Source: Magnaporthiopsis rhizophila
Taxonomy: Eukaryota; Ascomycota; Sordariomycetes; Magnaporthales; Magnaporthaceae
Length of the DNA stretch: 64,000 nt
NCBI GenBank assembly: GCA_003049465.1
Contig: PYSS01000015.1
Span: 138,807 to 202,806, forward strand
Reading direction: 5' to 3'
Below the pieces are notes generated by a model. That model searched no databases. It was given only the letters and a program-made list of their open reading frames with translations, and was not told the origin of the DNA. Position 1 is the first letter of the stretch. Each line of letters begins with the position of its first letter. Shown here piece by piece: positions 37,956-48,465 of the stretch. A program made the translations under genes and the position numbers.

Positions 37956-38888
37956 ATCTGGAAAAAGTCCGCCTGAGTACCAGGTAGATAGTCGTCGATC
38001 TTCCCCTCATTTTTTTTTCCTATTTTATAGCGTGCTTGTGGGGCGGATGTGATATTTGCGAGGAGTCGGGAGAGGGTGGTCTCAGGCTGGATCGAGGTCG
38101 TATCGCCGCTGGTCCTACGTCACACTTTGCCGCACAAAACGGGGTCTTTGTCTTGGTCTTGATTTTCCAAGATATAGTGTAGAATCTTAAAATGGTGTGT
38201 TAATGAGGATATTTGGTGGAAAAAGCGTCACAGTTGGAAAAGGTCAGGGCAAATTGTATGGCATGTTCGACTGCTCAGTGCGGTACAAGGTCTGGACCTC
38301 GTGCGCTACCTACAACTACGCTGCCAGGCCAATGGCGATTGGTATCATGCCACCAAAATAAAGATAAAAAAATAAAAAAGTAATCCTAGGCCATTCCGAA
38401 CGGTGTCCCCAGGTTTTGAGAATGCCCGAGAAAGAGAGAGAAATGGTTGGTGAGCTGGACAGAAAACTCATGCTCATTGCAACGTGCCAATTGAGCCAAG
38501 CCAAGCCATGCGACAATGACATAATTGGAGCAATTGGCGCTAAAAATCCACGATCAGCGGATGCCCGTGGGGGCCGCAATTGGGTGGTCCGTCGGAGCAA
38601 TACCCATCAAATCGTCAGGACATGCGCACGACAAGCGCGACAACAGATCCGACCCATGGTTCTGATCGCCCTCTCGTCAGCATAGCCTTCTCCTCGGCAT
38701 CATAGTTCGAGATGCCGCTAACGCTCGCCTCCCCCAGTGTCTAGGTTGCTCATCTGCCGAAGAGTGGTCTGGTTCCTGCAGTATCGGGGGTAGGCGGAAG
38801 TTACACCCGGCTACCCACGGCTCCTTTGTTTTTCCTTCATACTTCTTTTTTTCTTTTTTTGTTGAGCGGGACTGCAGGTGGGAGAAGC
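37956..38888. other. Intergenic region upstream of the PP2C gene
   Basis: About 0.93 kb between two plus-strand genes. No ORF of interest was seen; a T-rich run at 38843-38860 lies shortly before the PP2C start. Confidence 0.5.
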
Positions 38889-40295
38889 ATGGCAACCATA
38901 GTGAGGGGCCTCCTGGTCTCGACACGCCGGCCGTACACATTATGTATACGCCCCTCCCTCCCTTCCCCTTTATTCTGGTCTTGGCGTCATGTTTCGAGGG
39001 TGTAGCTGACAGTTTCGGCCACGAGTGCCGCCGGCCTAGGTTGCGCAACCTCGGCTCCCACCAGCTTCATCTTCCCACGGGCCGCGACCCCCACCGCAAA
39101 ACGCGCACTGGCAAGCAGGCAATGGTCCTCGAACGCGACGCCTACGTCACAGACCCCGGCGCACCAGACAGCGACGACGCCCACGCCCACGCAAGAACCG
39201 GCGCAGCCCCCAATGGCCTTTTCCTATAGCGTGGCCGCTTCCTACATCGGCAAAGACCGTCCCTACAACCCGGCCACGCACGTCTTCCACTTCAACCCGC
39301 ACAACCGCATCCTGCCCGACCAGGGGCGGAACAAGCAACTACGGCCCGAAAGCGGCCAGGATGCCTTCTTCGTGTCACGCATCGGCGACACGGGCGGCGT
39401 GGCCCTGGGCGTGGCCGACGGCGTGGGTGGCTGGATGGACTCGGGTGTCGACCCGGCCGACTTCTCCCACGGCCTGTGCGGCAACATGGCCAGCTTCGCA
39501 TACTCCTACCGGGCCTCACCGCAGTCCCAAAAACCCCAGGCTGCGCAGACGCTCAGCCCACGCCACCTGATGCAGCTGGGCTACGACGCCCTATGCGCCG
39601 ATGGTTCCATCCCTGCGGGAGGCTCAACGGCCGTGGTGGGCATGCTCAGCCCTGATGGCACGCTCGAAGTGGCGAACCTGGGCGACAGCGGGTTTGTGCA
39701 GCTGCGCGCCAACGCGGTACACGCGGCGTCCATCCCGCAGGTCCACGCGTTCAACACACCCTTCCAGCTATCCGTGATACCGCCGAGCCTCATGGCGCGC
39801 ATGGCCGTCTTTGGCGGCGCCCAGCTGAGCGACATGCCGCGCGACGCCGAGGTGACGCGCCACTCACTACGGCACGGAGACGTGCTCGTTTTCGCTTCCG
39901 ACGGTGTCTGGGACAACTTGTTCAACCAGGACATCCTGCGCGTCGTCTGTCGCGCCATGGCCGGCGTCGGCGCCTGGGAGGCCACCGAGCAGGGCACCCG
40001 CGTCAAGCCTGACCTGTCGGCGCTCACCCTTCCCGTGACCGGCGAGGGCGCCGAAGCCGTCACGACTACTTTGCAGAGCCTCCTCGCCACCCAGATCACG
40101 TCCGCGGCCAAGGCGGCCAGCGTCAACACCAAGCTCGACGGGCCGTTCGCCAAAGAGGTCAAGAAGTACTACCCGCGCGAGACGTGGAGGGGAGGCAAGG
40201 TCGACGACATATGCGTCGTCGTCGTCGTCGTATCCGAAGCCTCAGGCGGCGACTCGGCCGAAAATCCCGCACCGAAGCTGAAGAGCCACCTTTGA
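38889..40295 (+). CDS. PTC7: Mitochondrial PP2C-type protein phosphatase (Ptc7-like)
   Basis: Two exons (38889-38943 and 39013-40295) encode 445 residues. The first exon and the start of the second supply a presequence rich in Arg, Ser and Ala with no acid for about 60 residues (MATIVRGLLVSTRRPYTLFS and onward), typical of a mitochondrial target signal. The PP2C domain runs from about residue 115: the ESGQDAFF, GVADGVGGWMDSGVDP, GGSTAVVGML, NLGDSGF, FASDGVWDNLF and KVDDICVVV motifs supply the Asp residues that bind the metal centre. The last motif is followed by a run of valines. In yeast Ptc7 dephosphorylates Coq7 and supports coenzyme Q synthesis. An ATG at 39213 also lies in frame, but starting there removes the presequence. 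The intron placement is my inference. Confidence 0.82.
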
Positions 40296-41511
40296 AAGCA
40301 AAGACGACAAGCGGGATTATACGCGCCTAATACTGATATTGAGCTGCCAATGGCTATTTGACTTCGTTATTTGGGACATTCGGATCAGGGGCTACCCTAG
40401 CCCTTGCGAGAATCGGTGGTGGCAGGAGGGAGCTACGACGTCGCGCACTTCCTACTTGTCTCGCCACCTACTGTCTATACTACATTGCTTGGCGTTTTTG
40501 GCTGGAAAATCTGGTTGGACCCTGTGTTGGTATTTCTTATTGTGATTCTATAGGCACTGGTTCTATGGACAAAGGTGTGGCATCATGGAAACGCAAGGAG
40601 GACATATATCATATATACATGCACATACACACGCGGCAACCAGCACATCTAGGCTCGGGTTACGGCTGTATCTCTAGGGGTAGGAATGGGACGGTCTGGT
40701 AGAACTATCGTTTGTTTTGTTTTGTTTTGTTTTGTTTTTGGAAGAGCAACGATTCTGTTGCAAACTGCCAGTTGCGCTCTGAACATTCTGCTTTTTCGGA
40801 ATGGTAACCAATAGGGACGTCTCCATCATGACATCCATGTGCAGGACGTACGACAAGCTCAACTGCCGCCAGAAGTCAGGGTTCTGCCCCACTTCCAATC
40901 AATCAATCAAATGGCTTTAGCCGGCCAACCATGTGCTAGAGTGAGATCGCTACGACTCTGCGGGATGAAAATCCGGGGAGCTCGACCTCTCGTGCAACCA
41001 TCCGCATCGCACACGGCCAGCCACGGGCGCGGCAATGCAAGGCCTCGATTCTCAAGGCATGGCTCGCTATCCAGCGGCCTCTGCCGGTTGAGGCCCCAAG
41101 TCCGAATATGCACATGTTGTGCGCCGCTTCACACCAGCTCTCGCACTGGGGGAGAAAGTGCGGACCCGAGATGATGACGCCAAGCCCCGTGCCTTTGGAC
41201 ACCTATTTCAGCCCGTTCCCATGTGGCCCCTTACCTAGTCCAAGTGGCTACCAGCTCAGCTGATCTGAGAGCATGGGAGCTACGCACCACTTCTAGCTCG
41301 CTTGCCCTGCTCGCGGAATTCCGCACCGACCTTGCGCCTGGTCTCGTTCTGTTCATTCTCGCAGGGGCCCAAATGCCTCAAATCTGACCCCTTCTCTTTC
41401 TTTCCTCATCTCGCTCTGTCTCTCTTCAAGGCAGATCACCATCTGGTGCTCTGTGACTACTACTAGGCGAGCTGGAGCCCTGGAACGGCAAAGCCTGTGG
41501 ATTATTGAGCC
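40296..41511. other. Intergenic region upstream of the GH125 gene
   Basis: About 1.2 kb with a TTTTG pentanucleotide run (about 40710-40738), an AATC run (about 40898-40910) and CT-rich sequence before the GH125 start. No gene was found. Confidence 0.5.
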
Positions 41512-43458
41512 ATGGCTTTCCTATTCGGCGCCTCCTCGAAGCGGGCCAGGCTCCTGGTCCTCGCCGTGGCCCTGGTCTTGACCACCTTGTATCTAGGGTT
41601 TCGCATCAAGCAGGATGCCAGCGAGTTTTCTGGCGGTTTGGCTGGCGCTGGCACTCACGCAATCGATATAGGAGGAGATTCAAACGAGTCTGAAGCCCTT
41701 GCAGCCGTCTCCAAGCCTGACGCGACCACACCGGCGCCGGCTGCCGCACCTACATGTCTCAAATTCGAAGAGCTCCAGCGGCAGCGGCCAGGCCCCGCGT
41801 CGGCAGGGAAGCGCAAGTTCCCGCTCGTGCGCCCGCCACCAGAGTGCCGGACCTACAACCTGTCATCCCTCGAGGCGCTGCTGGTCCGCATGAAGACGGT
41901 CATCAAGGACCCGGACCTATATAGGCTTTTCGAGAACAGCTACCCCAATACGCTGGACACCATGATCAAATGGCGGGGATTTGCCCGGCAGCCCGCGAGC
42001 AAACAGGCCTCCGGGTGGGGGGACAACCACGCCGAGCTCGGGCCCGAGACGGACGAGGAGCTAACATATGTCATCACGGGCGATATCGACGCCATGTGGC
42101 TGCGCGACTCGGCGTCCCAGATCTACTCGTACCTGCCGCTGCTGGAGGCCGACGAGGACCACGACTCTCTGGCCGGCCTCTGGAGAGGGCTCATCAACCT
42201 GCAAGCCCGCTACATCACCATCTCGCCCTACTGCCACAGCTTCCAGCCGCCGCCCGAGTCGGGCATCAAACCGACAACCAACGGGGCCTATCACCAAAAC
42301 AACCCGCAGCCGCCCTACGACCCGGTTCTCGTATTCGACTGCAAGTGGGAATTGGACTCGCCGGCCTCGTTCCTCCGCGTCTCGGCCGCGTACGCGCAGC
42401 GCACCGGCGACCTGTCCTTCTTCGGCAAGTACACGTGGCAGGCCGCGGTGCGGGCGGCCGTCGACGCCTCGGCCGCGATGCAGTTCGGCACCTACGCCGA
42501 CGACGGCAAGGTGCAAAAGTCGGCCTGGACCTTCACGGGCTGGACCAACCGGGGCAGCGAGACGCTGACCAACGACGGGCTCGGCAACCCGAGCCGCCGC
42601 AACGGCATGGTCCGCACCGCCTTCCGACCCAGCGACGACGCCACCATCTTCCAGTTCCTCGTGCCCGCCAACGTCATGTTCGCCGCCGCGCTCGAGGACG
42701 CCGCGCCCATCGCCGAGCAGCTGCCGGGCGCCGACGCCAAGACGCTGGCCGCCGACATGCGCTCGCTCGCAAAGGAGATATTCGCCGGCTTCGAGGCCGA
42801 CGCCGTCGTGCCGCACCGCGACTTTGGCGACATCATCGCGTACGAGGTCGATGGCTTCGGCGGCGCGAACCTGATGGACGACGCCAACGTGCCGTCGCTC
42901 CTGTCGATCCCGCTGTTTTTCAACGCCTTGAGCGCCGGCGCCAAGAGTAGTAGTAGTAGTAGCAGCTCGCCCTTCAGGGCACAGCCGCGGGGTGAGAAGA
43001 AGGATCAGGGGACGGATAACTCTAAACAAAAACAGCAGAAGGCGCGTGACTACGCCGAGATCTACCGCAACACGCGCAAGTTCGTCCTCAGCGATGCGAA
43101 CCCCTACTTCGCCAAGGGCCCCGTTATCTCGGCCGTCGGCGGCCCCCACCTCGGCCCCGGCAAGGCGTGGCCCATGGCGGCCCTGGTCGCGGGCCTGACC
43201 GCGTACGAGCCCCTGAGCGACGGCGACAACCGGACCTCCAAGGAGGTGCGGGACGAGGTGGCGGAGCAGCTCCGGATGGTGCTCGACTCTACGGCTGGGT
43301 CGGGGGTCGTGCACGAGTCCGTCAACTCGTGGGAGGAGAACAACTGGACGAGGTCGTGGTTCGGCTGGGCCAACGGGCTGTTTGGCGAGCTTGTCCTGAG
43401 GATAGAGGAGCAGGAAAAGGGTGATGCGGATGGGCTGCTGTCGAGGAGCTGGCAGTAG
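41512..43458 (+). CDS. GH125 exo-alpha-1,6-mannosidase-like type II membrane protein (Mug157 family)
   Basis: A single exon of 648 residues. A short basic N-terminus is followed by a signal-anchor helix (about 10-29, RLLVLAVALVLTTLYLGF), placing the catalytic part in the Golgi/ER lumen or outside. GH125 (DUF1237) covers about residues 120-640 with the signatures ITGDIDAMWLRDS, NGAYHQNNPQPPYDP, VLVFDCKWELDS, WTNRGSETLTNDGLG, GMVRTAFRPSDDA and VHESVNSWEENNWTRSWFGWANGLFGEL. Bacterial members are exo-alpha-1,6-mannosidases; fission yeast Mug157 is a relative. A serine-rich insert (about 478-505), partly from an AGT/AGC microsatellite at 42944-42966, breaks the domain. Confidence 0.9.
   Translation: MAFLFGASSKRARLLVLAVALVLTTLYLGFRIKQDASEFSGGLAGAGTHAIDIGGDSNESEALAAVSKPDATTPAPAAAPTCLKFEELQRQRPGPASAGKRKFPLVRPPPECRTYNLSSLEALLVRMKTVIKDPDLYRLFENSYPNTLDTMIKWRGFARQPASKQASGWGDNHAELGPETDEELTYVITGDIDAMWLRDSASQIYSYLPLLEADEDHDSLAGLWRGLINLQARYITISPYCHSFQPPPESGIKPTTNGAYHQNNPQPPYDPVLVFDCKWELDSPASFLRVSAAYAQRTGDLSFFGKYTWQAAVRAAVDASAAMQFGTYADDGKVQKSAWTFTGWTNRGSETLTNDGLGNPSRRNGMVRTAFRPSDDATIFQFLVPANVMFAAALEDAAPIAEQLPGADAKTLAADMRSLAKEIFAGFEADAVVPHRDFGDIIAYEVDGFGGANLMDDANVPSLLSIPLFFNALSAGAKSSSSSSSSPFRAQPRGEKKDQGTDNSKQKQQKARDYAEIYRNTRKFVLSDANPYFAKGPVISAVGGPHLGPGKAWPMAALVAGLTAYEPLSDGDNRTSKEVRDEVAEQLRMVLDSTAGSGVVHESVNSWEENNWTRSWFGWANGLFGELVLRIEEQEKGDADGLLSRSWQ
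42944..42966. repeat. AGT/AGC trinucleotide microsatellite
   Basis: Seven to eight serine codons (AGT and AGC) within the GH125 gene, in frame, in a hydrophilic insert. Confidence 0.8.
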
Positions 43459-43580
43459 GTTGGTGGTAGGTAAGAGGATGGAATGGATGGGAGGATTGTG
43501 CTTCTAATTAAATGCTGTTGTACCGATTTATACTGGTCTTTTCCAGGCCCAAGGAGTGGCAGCCGGGTGTTTACGTAGCG

Positions 43581-43717
43581 CTATCCCCTTGAGTGCCGTT
43601 GAGCCCTCGCCTGTATATATGTTTCTTTGAGTCAATCCAATTTTTTTCTGTGAATACAACCTCTTGGATCACTCTTCACTTCAGGAGCTTGGGGCCAACG
43701 GCATTCAAGGGGATAGC
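43581..43717. repeat. 22-bp inverted repeat, one mismatch
   Basis: The arms 43581-43602 and 43696-43717 are reverse complements apart from one position, with 93 bases between them. They could form a hairpin in transcripts from either side or be ends of a small non-autonomous element. No target-site duplication is evident. Confidence 0.85.
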
Positions 43718-43770
43718 TCCCGAACTCGGTAGGTAGGTAAGCACGCAACCAGGAAAGAAGCAAGACACTA

Positions 43771-43811
43771 AAGGAAATAGGAAAGTAAATAGGAAAGGAA
43801 ATAGGAAAAGA
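43771..43811. repeat. AAATAGGAAAG-type minisatellite
   Basis: About three imperfect 11-12 bp units between two convergent genes. Confidence 0.7.
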
Positions 43812-43886
43812 GGTTGTTTATTACTGCTGATGTGCCTGACGAGAGAGATTGGGAAGAGTTTCCTTTTTTGGGCCTTTTGGTGTATC

Positions 43887-43890
<4 letters not shown>

Positions 43891-43930
<40 letters not shown>
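43891..43930. repeat. Poly-T tract (40 bases)
   Basis: An uninterrupted T40 beyond the end of the second HET gene. Read from that gene it is an A tract about 55 bases past the stop codon; its exact length is doubtful in any sequencing. Confidence 0.9.
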
Positions 43931-43931
<1 letters not shown>

Positions 43932-43985
43932 GCCTGCGTGTAAGGTAAATCACAAAGGCAGATTTCAATTTCTCGACCTCGAGTC

Positions 43986-45953
43986 TCAGACCAGCTCGAA
44001 CTCCCTCATGCAATACTCGACCTCTGGGTCCTCTGGTAGCGGCGATCGGCATTGACCCCAGCCGATGCGACGAAACACATCTGGGCTCACTTCGTCCAGG
44101 ACAAGCACACCGTAACCACCAAACGGCAGGACCCAGCACTCCCCTTTTTGGTCCCTGTCGACGTCCATGGCGGTGGAGGAGGAGACCGGATAGACGCCGC
44201 CAACAATTTCGCGGCCTGGCTCTTGTGACCCATGCGGGTCGTAGTTCAGCTTCGCAATGGCGGCACGTATCTTCAGCCTCGCCTCCACTCTTTCCGCCAT
44301 GACGTCGTCGAAGCCGACGTCCACCTTCACATCTAGGAGCTCGACTTGGATCCCTTCCAAAGAGTAATCATGGAACTGGACCCCTCCATCGACGCTGGCC
44401 CAGCTCCAGCTCGGGTAGTTGTCGTCGGGTCGTGTGAGAACCTCAATGTCCCTGAACCCGGGAGCCTTTCCATTCGTGAGTTTTATACGGGCCGACCACA
44501 AGAGACTCCCCAAGAGGTCGTGGCCGCCGCCCATAAAGTGGCCGGCAATGCACGAGCCCCTCTCCGCCTTGGCATGGCGGACCAGGTTTGCAACGCCCGC
44601 TATCGCAACCAGCTTGTCACGTCGAAACGTCAAGCTGCGGTGGCTGTACTCCTCCACCGCGGTATACCAGCAGCCGCCAGGCCCGTACATGTGGAAGGAC
44701 TTGCGCGCCTGGGTGAAGCTTGGAGTTCTGTAGTTCCAGGTCAGGAAGCTGATCTCGCCCGGCAGGTTGTCGCTCGTTGGTTGGTTATATTTCGAGCTCC
44801 CGCGGTTTTCCTCGGCCGTGTTGGTGCAGCATTCCCAGTACATCTGGTCTCGGCCGAAGTGCAGCAGGGTGGGGGACAGGAGCCGTTCTTGCATGCACCA
44901 GCCGCGAGTGCTCAGGACGCTCTTCTCCATGGCATCGCTGAATCCCTGGCGAAACCCACTGATCGCCACGCCGGAACTGACGAACAAAGACTCTTGGGCC
45001 CGCGGCCCGAGAAACCCGGCGTCAGGTCCTTCCGAGTTCAAGGCAGATATCGTCAGGCTGGAGTTGCGGTAGACGGATGTCATGCGCTCGGCCTCTGCTG
45101 CCCAGTCATCTGGGTCGTCTTGGACGATGCACAATGCGTCAATCCACAGGTAACGGAGCCCGACCAGTCGTGTGACATGTATGGCATCTCGGAAGTTGCG
45201 CGGGAGCTGGTGCACCGGCAAGCCCGCCAGATACGCCTCCAGGGTATCCCGCGTTGTTTTGAGCGGCAAATTCCCGCCCCAGCAGTGGCTGAGCGCGACG
45301 TACGGTGCTCCCTCACCTTGGCTTATGTAGAGTACAGGCGTGTCGTCCGGGAGGCTGCCGACATCGATGACTCTGGTTGGGAGAACGCTCGAGCGGGTGG
45401 AGGGGTGGCAGTAAGGGTGGTTCTCAACGCAGTCTTTGAACCAGTAGCGGATTGTGTCAATACAGTCCCGAGACACAGCGCTCTCCGGAACGTCTCGTTC
45501 GTAGTACGAACTGTCGTCAGCTTGCGCTACAGGGTGCGTGTAGGGCAGTCTCCGGCTGACACGGAGGAGACAACTCGGCTCAGCACGGGAACCCTCGAAC
45601 TTCAATAGTGCTCGGATACCGTGAGTCATGGGCCATCCGCTGTCCATGCCATGGAATGGGTAAAAGTGCAGACCTGACATGTCACGTATCCCGTCTGGCT
45701 TGAAGAGATCGAGAAGCAGCCGACAGAGAGAGCAAGACTCGGCGCTTTTGATGATTTCCTCCGAGGCCTCATAGTGCCCAAAGTATCCACTTCGGTCCCA
45801 ACGGCTGTTAGGGCCACAGCAAAGTAAAAAGACTTCAAAAGTCGGTTTCTTGAAGCCCCAGGCGCTGAGATCATCAACGAACGCTTGGCAGACTTCGCAA
45901 AGAGGTACACGAGCACCGGAATCAGCATTCACGGCGATGATGGAGTCGGTCAT
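43986..45953 (-). CDS. HET-domain protein (second copy type, intronless)
   Basis: A single exon of 655 residues. The N-terminus has paired Cys motifs (CEVCQ, CSLCRLLLDLF) often seen before fungal HET domains. The HET domain starts near residue 217 with YVALSHCWGGNLPLKTTRDTL and continues through RYLWIDALCIVQDDPDDWAAEA and RNSSLTISAL. Later family landmarks are STRGWCMQERLLSPTLLHFGRDQMYWEC and LTFRRDKLVAIAGVA. Its C-terminal region (PSWSWASVDGGV) is the usual ending. It is not a near copy of the first HET protein, having a different C-terminal half and no glutamine tract. It probably acts in non-self recognition and cell death; the partner is unknown. Confidence 0.92.
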   Translation of the reverse strand: MTDSIIAVNADSGARVPLCEVCQAFVDDLSAWGFKKPTFEVFLLCCGPNSRWDRSGYFGHYEASEEIIKSAESCSLCRLLLDLFKPDGIRDMSGLHFYPFHGMDSGWPMTHGIRALLKFEGSRAEPSCLLRVSRRLPYTHPVAQADDSSYYERDVPESAVSRDCIDTIRYWFKDCVENHPYCHPSTRSSVLPTRVIDVGSLPDDTPVLYISQGEGAPYVALSHCWGGNLPLKTTRDTLEAYLAGLPVHQLPRNFRDAIHVTRLVGLRYLWIDALCIVQDDPDDWAAEAERMTSVYRNSSLTISALNSEGPDAGFLGPRAQESLFVSSGVAISGFRQGFSDAMEKSVLSTRGWCMQERLLSPTLLHFGRDQMYWECCTNTAEENRGSSKYNQPTSDNLPGEISFLTWNYRTPSFTQARKSFHMYGPGGCWYTAVEEYSHRSLTFRRDKLVAIAGVANLVRHAKAERGSCIAGHFMGGGHDLLGSLLWSARIKLTNGKAPGFRDIEVLTRPDDNYPSWSWASVDGGVQFHDYSLEGIQVELLDVKVDVGFDDVMAERVEARLKIRAAIAKLNYDPHGSQEPGREIVGGVYPVSSSTAMDVDRDQKGECWVLPFGGYGVLVLDEVSPDVFRRIGWGQCRSPLPEDPEVEYCMREFELV

Positions 45954-47208
45954 GTTGCTGGCACGTGGGTAGGCTAGCAGATATGACCGATTGACAACTG
46001 TTGGCTGTTTGAAAGATTTGTTGGTGCGTAGGAGTAATAGACAGGTTTCAATAGCATTGAAGGGACGCCCGACCTCTGGGCATGGAAAAAACCAAGGCTC
46101 GGGTTACGTTCCAACGCCCCCCGCACCGATACCCCCATGTTCCCAACACATGACGAGATACCCAGCGGCAACATCTTCTCCTCTTCTTGAGCCTCAAAGG
46201 GTGGATAGATGGTGTGAGAGGCGGGGTGGTGGGTGCTGGGAAGGATATATGGACATCGCCAAGAATAAATTGCAGATCCACAAATGCTGCCCGACAAGAG
46301 CAATCCAATAAGGGGCTGAGTTGGGGCAGGGGAGCTGGCAATCCGTGCCTTTGATTGGTTGCTGCCCCCACTGCCCTGGTTTTTTTTTAGCATCAGCCCT
46401 GCAATCCAGCGGGTGCACATCTCATCTTGCTCCGGCTTACTACAACGGGCTGTCCAAGCCTCCAAAAGCCCTTCAACTGCGCCGACCAATCTCATCGGCA
46501 GCACCATGCAGGCGAATATCCCTCAACAACAGCGTCGCTCCGTCCAGGGCTCCGGACGCTTAGGATAATCATTCTCTCTCTAGTGATATGCCTCTGGAGA
46601 CCTTGTGTCCCGCGCTGGCACCGGGAAGACGCCCGCGAGTCCAGTATGGAAGGCTTTCCATTCTGTAAAAACGATTCACTGTCATCCCGAATTTCTTCGC
46701 CGGTGACTTCGCACGCATTATAGCAGTGGTTTACCCGATAGATGCAGGTATGAGGCGCAGGGTTGGAACTCGGCTCGGGCCACCAGGATTTTACCCCACG
46801 TTTGGTTGTTATAACCTAACACGGCAATCCAGCATCAGGCTGTGCAGCCTCTGTGCCGCCCCATCACCACCACTAACGCTGCCCTGCCCCCTGCCTGGCG
46901 TATACTTCCTATTCTGGCATAACTTCACAGCCTCACCTGTTGGCATGTCATCGTCTCACGCAAGGCGAATGCATTTCTTTTTGCCTTTATATATCGGCCA
47001 TGATGGCATGCTCCTTTCTGTAGGCCCTCCTCCAGAAAACTCTCGCCCAACAACCCCCACCAGTCATCACTGCAACGCCACCAAGAGCCTCCTATCACGC
47101 CCCTATCTGAATCCCACACGTACGGGATAGTTCGCATCCTCGCCCAACCTCAGTACAGCCGACCACCCCTGAATCATAAACCACTTCCTTCCCAAGCGTC
47201 CTGGTACA
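45954..47208. other. Divergent intergenic region (HET / GH16)
   Basis: About 1.25 kb. ORFs here are short and lack recognisable sequence; the region presumably holds both promoters. Confidence 0.5.
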
Positions 47209-48465
47209 ATGGTTCTTCCGAGAACTCTCCTCGGCTTAACATGCCTACTTGGCACATCCCAAGCTGTTCGCTACGAGCTATTCAAACACGTCGACAGCAA
47301 GAACTTTCAATCGGAGTTTGAGGTGGACGCAAAGGAAACCGACCCAACCAGAGGCAACGTCTTATACGTGGACAAGGCAACCGCGACAGCCGACAAACTC
47401 CTGGGAGTGAAAGATGGCGAAATCTACATCGGAGTGGACCACCGCACCAAGATCCCCATTGATGGAGGGAGTCCTGCTCCTCCTCCCGCAGGAGGTCCTG
47501 CCCCTCCCCCTCCCCCTCCTCCTCCTCCGCCTCCCCCTCCCGGGAAACCTGCAGCGCCTGCAAACCATCCTCCTCCCGCCAACGCCCCAGCGAGCCCAAT
47601 CGCTCTCCCGAATCCACAATCCCAGCAGAAGCCGCTGCACGCCCGAGATGCGGCCCCAAAGAAAGATGACGGCATCAAAATCAAGAGGAAGTCCGTCCGA
47701 GTCAAGTCCAAAGACATTTACAACAGCAACACCCTGTTCGTATTCGACGTCTCGCACGCGCCCGTGGGCCCTGCCGTGTGGCCCGCCATCTGGACCTTTG
47801 GCGACAGGGAGTCGGGCAATATTGAGTGGCCCAACAAGGGCGAGATCGACATCATAGAGGGCGTCAACAACGCGCGTACCAACTCCATCTCGCTGCACAT
47901 GGATGCGAGCTGCACGCAAGCCTCCAACGTGAACTCCACCAACGGCACTCCCCAGACGTTTCAGCCAAACTGCAACCTGGATGGCGGCAAGGCCGGCTGC
48001 AAGCAGACGACGAAGGAGCCTGCGGCCTACGGCGCCGAGTTCAACAAGAACAGGGGCGGCATCTACGTCATGGAGTGGACCGACACTTTCATCGCCGTCT
48101 GGTTCTTCCCGCGCGGCAGCAACATTCCCGACATGAAGAACCCCAACCCTTCCTCGTGGAAGCTGCCCATGGCCAGGTTCACCAACTGCGACTTCAGGCG
48201 GTTTAGGGAGCACCGAATCATCATCAACATCACGCTGGTAAGTCCCCACGTCCGGTCTGTGAGATTTGATTCTCTGCAAAAGCTAACTTTTTTTTCTCGA
48301 TGGCAGTGTGGTGAATGGGCGGGCAAGGCGTGGAAGGATGGGGACACATGCGCCGGGTGCGAGGCCTTGGCCCCGACCTGCGAGGCTTTCGTGGCCTCGA
48401 ACCCCGAGAAGTTTACGGAAGCCTACTGGCAGATCAAGACCATCACCACCTTCAAGATCAAGTAG
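47209..48465 (+). CDS. Secreted GH16 endo-beta-1,3(4)-glucanase-like protein with a proline-rich insert
   Basis: Two exons (47209-48237, 48307-48465) encode 395 residues. A signal peptide (about 1-19, ending TSQA) precedes a GH16 beta-sandwich. The catalytic motif is intact: GEIDIIEGVN (ExDxxE, nucleophile and acid/base glutamates). WPAIWTFGD, YVMEWTDTFIAVWFFPRG and SSWKLPMARF match fungal GH16 endoglucanases. Between GVDHRTKIP and KIKRKSVRV is an insert of about 75 residues, with fourteen prolines in a row near its start, then Pro/Ala-rich and charged sequence. The 69-base intron has no in-frame stop, so unspliced RNA would add 23 residues. It should act on beta-glucans in the wall. Confidence 0.9.
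   Translation: MVLPRTLLGLTCLLGTSQAVRYELFKHVDSKNFQSEFEVDAKETDPTRGNVLYVDKATATADKLLGVKDGEIYIGVDHRTKIPIDGGSPAPPPAGGPAPPPPPPPPPPPPPGKPAAPANHPPPANAPASPIALPNPQSQQKPLHARDAAPKKDDGIKIKRKSVRVKSKDIYNSNTLFVFDVSHAPVGPAVWPAIWTFGDRESGNIEWPNKGEIDIIEGVNNARTNSISLHMDASCTQASNVNSTNGTPQTFQPNCNLDGGKAGCKQTTKEPAAYGAEFNKNRGGIYVMEWTDTFIAVWFFPRGSNIPDMKNPNPSSWKLPMARFTNCDFRRFREHRIIINITLVSPHVRSVRFDSLQKLTFFSRWQCGEWAGKAWKDGDTCAGCEALAPTCEAFVASNPEKFTEAYWQIKTITTFKIK

Larger units (their letters stand above)
43459..43985. other. Convergent intergenic region with inverted repeat and T tract
   Basis: It lies between the 3' ends of GH125 and the second HET gene. It holds a 22-bp inverted repeat (43581-43602 and 43696-43717), a 12-bp AAATAGGAAAG-type minisatellite (about 43771-43811) and T40 (43891-43930). 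Confidence 0.7.

Noticed and set aside
42061..43314. 417-codon minus-strand ORF antisense to GH125
   Set aside because: Arises from GC-rich third positions of the coding strand; the GH125 motifs on the other strand are decisive.
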